Origin: Nepenthes gracilis
Lineage: Eukaryota; Streptophyta; Magnoliopsida; Caryophyllales; Nepenthaceae
NCBI GenBank assembly: GCA_033239525.1
Contig: BSYO01000004.1
Location: 23,784,037 to 23,848,036 of the forward strand
Direction of reading: 5' to 3'
Length of the DNA stretch: 64,000 nucleotides
This document shows positions 59,601 through 64,000 of the stretch, one piece after another. Below the pieces are notes generated by a model that ran no database searches, had not been told where the DNA came from, and saw only the letters and a program-made list of their open reading frames with translations. The position numbers and the translations under genes were made by a program. Each line of letters starts with the position of its first letter. Within the stretch, counting starts at the first letter, position 1.

Positions 59601-61127
59601 CCACCCCAAAGTTTATAGATACAAAAAATTTTTGGAGAAGGCACTCTTTAGTATAGAAATTGAATACAAGAATATAAAGCATTTCTCTGACACTCCCACA
59701 AGCTCATCCTAGAAGCTACCCCTTAAGCTCTTCAAGACTAGCCACCCCTTTAGCTGTACACCAATTCCTGGCTTCACCTCACTTAGTTTTGCTTAAATTG
59801 CTTGCCTTCCAACTCATTGAGTTTGTTGTGTTTCTTGAGCTTGTCACAAATGAAAGGCATTCATCAATTTATATAGGAATATCACCTCCTCAATTAATGG
59901 CTAAAATCATCCTTCCATTCTCTGCTATGAATGGCTAGAAGCTACCTTCTAGAGCATTCTTCATAAATATTTTTCCTTTAAAATACTCTAGAATCTCCCA
60001 CATCCTCTCAATTTAAGAACATTTTAAAGTACATGTCTACTTTTCTATAATTCTCTAGGCTAAATTAGAATTTTTAAAAATCTCCTAAACAATTATTTAC
60101 CCTACACATACATCTTTGTATGTATAAGCTGTATATACGAGTGTCCTGTGATTCCATATCACATCTATATAGCGCATAACTTTTATGTTTCTTGGCCATC
60201 TGTAACATCTAGCTCATCAACTAATTGAAGGGAAATACTTCCAGTAAAAAAATTAAAATTCTGAGTAAATTCAAATTTCTAATTTTAATAGATATCCATG
60301 CTTTCTACATTTTTCACAAGGGACACGAACTAGAAAACAAAAGTGAAAACTGACAATGTAAAAAGGAAGAGTGAATCATGAATGTAAACACCCCATGAAT
60401 AATTGACATGGGTATTGAAAATCCAACAGTTTCCTGCACACCTCAACTAGAATCGGTAGAACAACTCCATCAATTACCTTGTTCGCCCACATAAGTCCAC
60501 AAGCATTGCAAAGTGTTCTTGGTCCTTCTGGTCCTCTTCGCATCATTGGAGTGGATTTCTCACTAATGCCACAATGGCGACAACTGACAAGCATTTTGGG
60601 GATTAGCACTAAAAAAGTAAGTCTGCAATCTTGCGTGTGCGTGTGTGCATGCACGAGTATGTAAATAGGGAAATAATTGTCCAAGGCTAATTTACACTGC
60701 TCACAATGCAGTTCATAACTATCCAAATTATTTTTATTTCTTTGTTATTTTCACATATAGGTTAATTATCGTTGCCCAATGCTAATTAGCATTATTTCCA
60801 CATTGTGGGGTCTTGTGATGGGCCATATGTCCAACCTTACCCCTACATTATAGAGAGAGTATTTATGTGAAATGAACCCAAAATTTCTAGATTATAATAG
60901 AGCAATCTTCCCATTGTAGCAAGACTCATCCTTAAATTCTCTAATCAAGCAAGGAACATGGTAGCCTAGAACAGAGGAAGTAAATAAGAACTCACCAAAC
61001 TTCTTGCAGTTGGGCTACATTTCCATCGGTGCCCCAGGAAGGATTAGAGTCCCATCCAGTTGCTGCTGATGGAGTGTCATCATGATTGGGTTTTGAAGAG
61101 GTAAATTGACCCTTATTTCTTTGCATC
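53644..61127 (-). CDS. ZIM-like CCT-GATA zinc-finger transcription factor (3' part)
   Basis: Nuclear DNA-binding regulator of the TIFY/ZML class (GATA24/25/28 group in Arabidopsis). Four exons lie in the window: 61127-60996, 60583-60478, 58960-58889, 53706-53644, with GT-AG borders and closing phases (373 nt). Exon 61127-60996 begins inside the CCT domain end ([13 protein letters not shown]). Exon 60583-60478 carries the zinc finger CRHCG...[13 protein letters not shown] with spacing C-x2-C-x20-C-x2-C, the plant ZIM-type spacing, not the usual x18. Next comes [14 protein letters not shown], the family's post-finger motif. A 21-codon last exon ends [15 protein letters not shown]. The TIFY motif and most of CCT must lie beyond 64000; I found no RKEVALR-type exon between 61128 and 64000. 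The last intron (5.2 kb) holds a copia relic. Confidence 0.92.
58076..58120. repeat. 15-bp tandem repeat x3
   Basis: actagtgagcagaca repeats exactly three times (58076-58090, 58091-58105, 58106-58120) in the leader region of the copia relic. Confidence 0.97.
58121..58159. repeat. Perfect 14-bp hairpin
   Basis: tctgtcatcgctgg (58121-58134) and ccagcgatgacaga (58146-58159) are exact reverse complements around an 11-bp loop, immediately after the 15-bp tandem array. Confidence 0.97.
58451..58780 (-). repeat. 5' LTR of the copia relic (approximate right end)
   Basis: Begins TGTAAAAATAATAG directly beside the PBS; on the minus strand it ends ...TATTTTTACA. The AT-rich body includes the inverted motif ggatattatatcc. 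The right boundary is uncertain because no second LTR copy is present. Confidence 0.5.
59433..60207 (-). mobile_element. Possible LTR-like insertion in the GATA gene intron
   Basis: On the minus strand it starts TGTTACAGATGG and ends CACCAACA. It has a TATATAAATTG TATA-like motif near 59870 and a G-rich, promoter-downstream-like tail. No 5-bp target duplication was found at these borders, so borders and identity are tentative. Confidence 0.3.
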
Positions 61128-64000
61128 CTGATAAAGTAAAGAGTGCAAAGGGCAAGGACCAAAGATATTACACTGATTTCAGACTCACAACTTCGTTATT
61201 TTGTTTTCCATGTTTCATCTTTTCCATTTTTTTTTTTGGCTTTAAAAGGAAGGTAGTATGGAATAAACAAGTAAGATCAAAGGAAGCTAAATCAGGTAGC
61301 AAAAGGAAATTAATATAAAACACACGATTCTTATAAAAGTAAAATTTGCAGGAGAAACAACAATGACAAGAGGATGATTTTTACAATGGTGAGACACAGG
61401 AAGATATAAGAACAGAAAAGTAATGTGAAAGTTCATTGCATATAGATTGGCCCAAGGGCACAGGTTCAAAAGGTACTTATATTACCTATTTTCACTGCTA
61501 AAATGCCTTTCAATTTAAAAGAAAAAATTGTGTAAATTTTAGAAAAAAGAAACATTGAATAATATTCAGTGCACCACCACGCATTATCTTTATAATACAT
61601 TCTCTCCCTTCTCCCTCCCTTGCCCACAAACTAAACACCCTCTATCTCTCATGTCTCCCCCAGCCCACCGGAAAATCATCAGCCAATCATATGTTCACCT
61701 GTTGTCCTTTGATGAATTGAAGGGAATTTATACACAGTCTAACTCTGCTTAATCTTGAAATTGGACACTTTAAAAAAAACAAACAAACAAACAAATTGAT
61801 AGTATTCCTTGGGCCCCACATACTATCGCTTCTCTGCAATCTATGCAATCCATGTTATTCCACAAACTCGTCTTCTTCGACCCCCCCTCTCTCCCCAGCC
61901 ACCAGAAATTCATCAGCTGGCAGCCACTCCCTCTTTTTCATTCACCATTTTGTGAATCAAGAGCTTTACAAGCCAACTCAGTGGTTTTGATTGGCTTAGT
62001 CAACATCAAATCTATCACCCTTCTACAGAAGTTCTTTAAACAGTTTCATTATTATTGGCTGTAATTATGCTAGTGGTAACAAGGAGAGAGACACCACGGT
62101 TGATGGTGATCCACCACCAGGTGACAAGAAAACACATTTTGTTACCAAATGGATTATACAAACTAATTGATCCGACCCCCTGAGAGGCACAAAAACAAGA
62201 CTTGTGTTCAACCACTGTAGATAGGCCATGTACACTAAACAGAAGCAAAAAACAATGATATATCTTCAGTACTTCTACATCATCTTGTCAACCAATAATT
62301 TCATTCCTACTGTCCAGGTATTACAAACTTCATGCACAGAGACTTAAAAGACTGTCATTCCATTTCTATGTACTGCAATTCTCAAGATAACCCCACAAGA
62401 ACACGCCTGGTAGGAAACATGTTGAATCCAACAGGATCCAAATTAAGGGTGTGAACAATGTGATGGTCTAATTAATGCAAAATCAACAAAAATAGGGAAT
62501 AAAATCAGATATAGATGAATCAACACACCATACAAGAGAAGATAGGCACAAAAAAAAAAAAAAAAAAAAGACAGACGCAATGACTTATACAGGTTGTTCC
62601 ACTTAAAAACACATCCTATATAGCTAGCCCCTACTTTAGAAACTAAGATTTGGGAACTCTTCATGATATATCAATGTTCTTTGTCATGATCTATGCAACT
62701 AACTACATCTACTCTAAATGCTATCCTGAAGCATCTTTCAAACTGGGCTTTAACTTTTAAGTCAAACCTAAAAAAATCTCTCAACCAAATTTAACAGTTT
62801 GTTCAAATCTCCCTCATATACAAAACATTGACTAGAAAAAAACAAAATGGGGTAGAAACACAAATCAACACACCGACCCATTAGGTTTGGAAGGCAATGT
62901 ATTTCAGTGAGCAATTAGAAATTTTAGGACACAAGGCTGCACAACAATGACCACCAAGATGAATCGCTTGATCTTAGGGTTTTCTCGTTAAGCATGCTTC
63001 TCAAGATGTTTTTTTCATGAGAGGTTAAGGCTACAAATAGTGGTTCTAAAATACCCAACTAAGCCTTTTCTTGGGGTAAAAGATAGTTACAAGTCGTTTC
63101 AGTGATAGTAGTTCCAGTACATCATGAGGTCATGGGTAAAATCCATGAAAACTACCACTCTATAATGCAGCAAAAATGTTGTATATGTCTAGCCTCATCA
63201 AACAATGTAGTGCGAGAAGCTTCTTGCAATATAACATGGATAGTATACCAACATAGGGACTATTCCCATGGACATGAGAAAATGGGACAACTAGTGCACA
63301 AACTTCAACTTAGTAAAATCTAAGAAATGTTAAATGTATACAATCTTATCATTCTTGCACTACGAAGAGGCTTTGAGCCATGATCATCAGGTCACAATTA
63401 AGCAACCTTTCATTTGTGTCAAGACTCACAGATGGACATGGGAACTGATCCCAAAATTGACCTGCTCTCATGTTACAATTTTTGCACATGAGACTATTCG
63501 CTTTAGAAATTGCATTCTGCAAATGGATTCTACAGGAGTTGTGACATAACTCTTGATTATATGGGCTAGTCCCTCTGGGCACATAATTATAGGGTAGCGG
63601 TAACAACCTACTGACCATAGAACAATTAAGGCACTCACTCAGTGAACAACTCTAGTTAATTACTCACATTAAAGAAGTCTGTAAGCTACTGAATGGAAAC
63701 CAAAGTGCATAAAAAGGGAAGAACAAAGCTAAAATATTCACTGTACTCCAGGACTTTGGAATTTTCTCTGTTCAAAATTAGTAGGAAAAGAATGGAGAGA
63801 TTGGGGACCCCTGTTGCAAAAAATTGGTCAATATTTGTAAGAGGTGGGCCACACACTTGATCCAACAGTTCCTAATTTGGCAGCAAATCAAAGACAGCAG
63901 CAGTGGCAAGAGTAATAGGAAAAGGAACATCACCTGTGACCAAAAAGAGTAAAAAAACAACAGCCCTCAGAAAAACCTTAATGGTCATGTCAAAAGGGGC
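61128..64000. other. Intronic sequence of the GATA gene
   Basis: No coding exon, RNA gene or clear repeat was recognised here. It contains an AAACAAACAAAC run near 61772 and a poly-A run near 62550. The acceptor of the 61127 exon implies that this is an intron of at least 2.8 kb running off the window. Confidence 0.6.

Overview
This window is nuclear DNA from a flowering plant. It carries interrupted genes with GT-AG introns, a cytosolic ribosomal-protein gene with a telo-box/site II promoter, plant gene families (MTP-type cation carrier, Golgi mannosidase I, CCT-GATA zinc finger) and several plant LTR-retrotransposon lineages. The species cannot be fixed from sequence alone; a dicot or basal angiosperm with a medium or large genome is my best guess.

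Layout. 1-9312: a decayed minus-strand Tat-like Ty3/gypsy relic. Its left LTR is cut by the window edge, its right LTR is 8626-9312, and two independent solo LTRs of one long-LTR family are nested in it (532-3324 and 5498-7993), each with its own perfect 5-bp target duplication. 9313-13060: RPL7 (plus strand, six coding exons plus a 5'UTR intron). 13061-15155: AT-rich intergenic DNA with one MITE-like inverted repeat. 15156-26321: an MTPC4-type cation diffusion facilitator (minus, about 13 exons). 26894-39859: a 12,966-bp minus-strand Tat-like element with both LTRs, target duplication GAATT, primer-binding site, polypurine tract, decayed gag-pol, and two related extra reading frames on the opposite (plus) strand between integrase and the 3' LTR. 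40656-51198: a 14-exon Golgi class I alpha-mannosidase (minus). Its first intron holds a mitochondrial atp1 fragment joined to a LINE RNase H relic. 53644-64000: the 3' part of a ZIM-like (CCT + GATA) transcription factor gene (minus). Its last intron holds a decayed Ty1-copia element, and its 5' exons lie beyond the right edge.

The four host genes are unrelated housekeeping or regulatory genes and form no pathway. The most unusual material is in the Tat-like elements. The antisense frames encode a Transposase_28-like globular part followed by a coiled coil, and carry a short intron just before the coiled-coil part. The same intron-like segment sits at the equivalent place in the older relic, which suggests a spliced antisense gene that has stayed with this lineage. 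Splice sites for the genes were read by eye; exon lengths and phases close exactly for RPL7, the mannosidase, the GATA gene and all of MTPC4 except its first junction.
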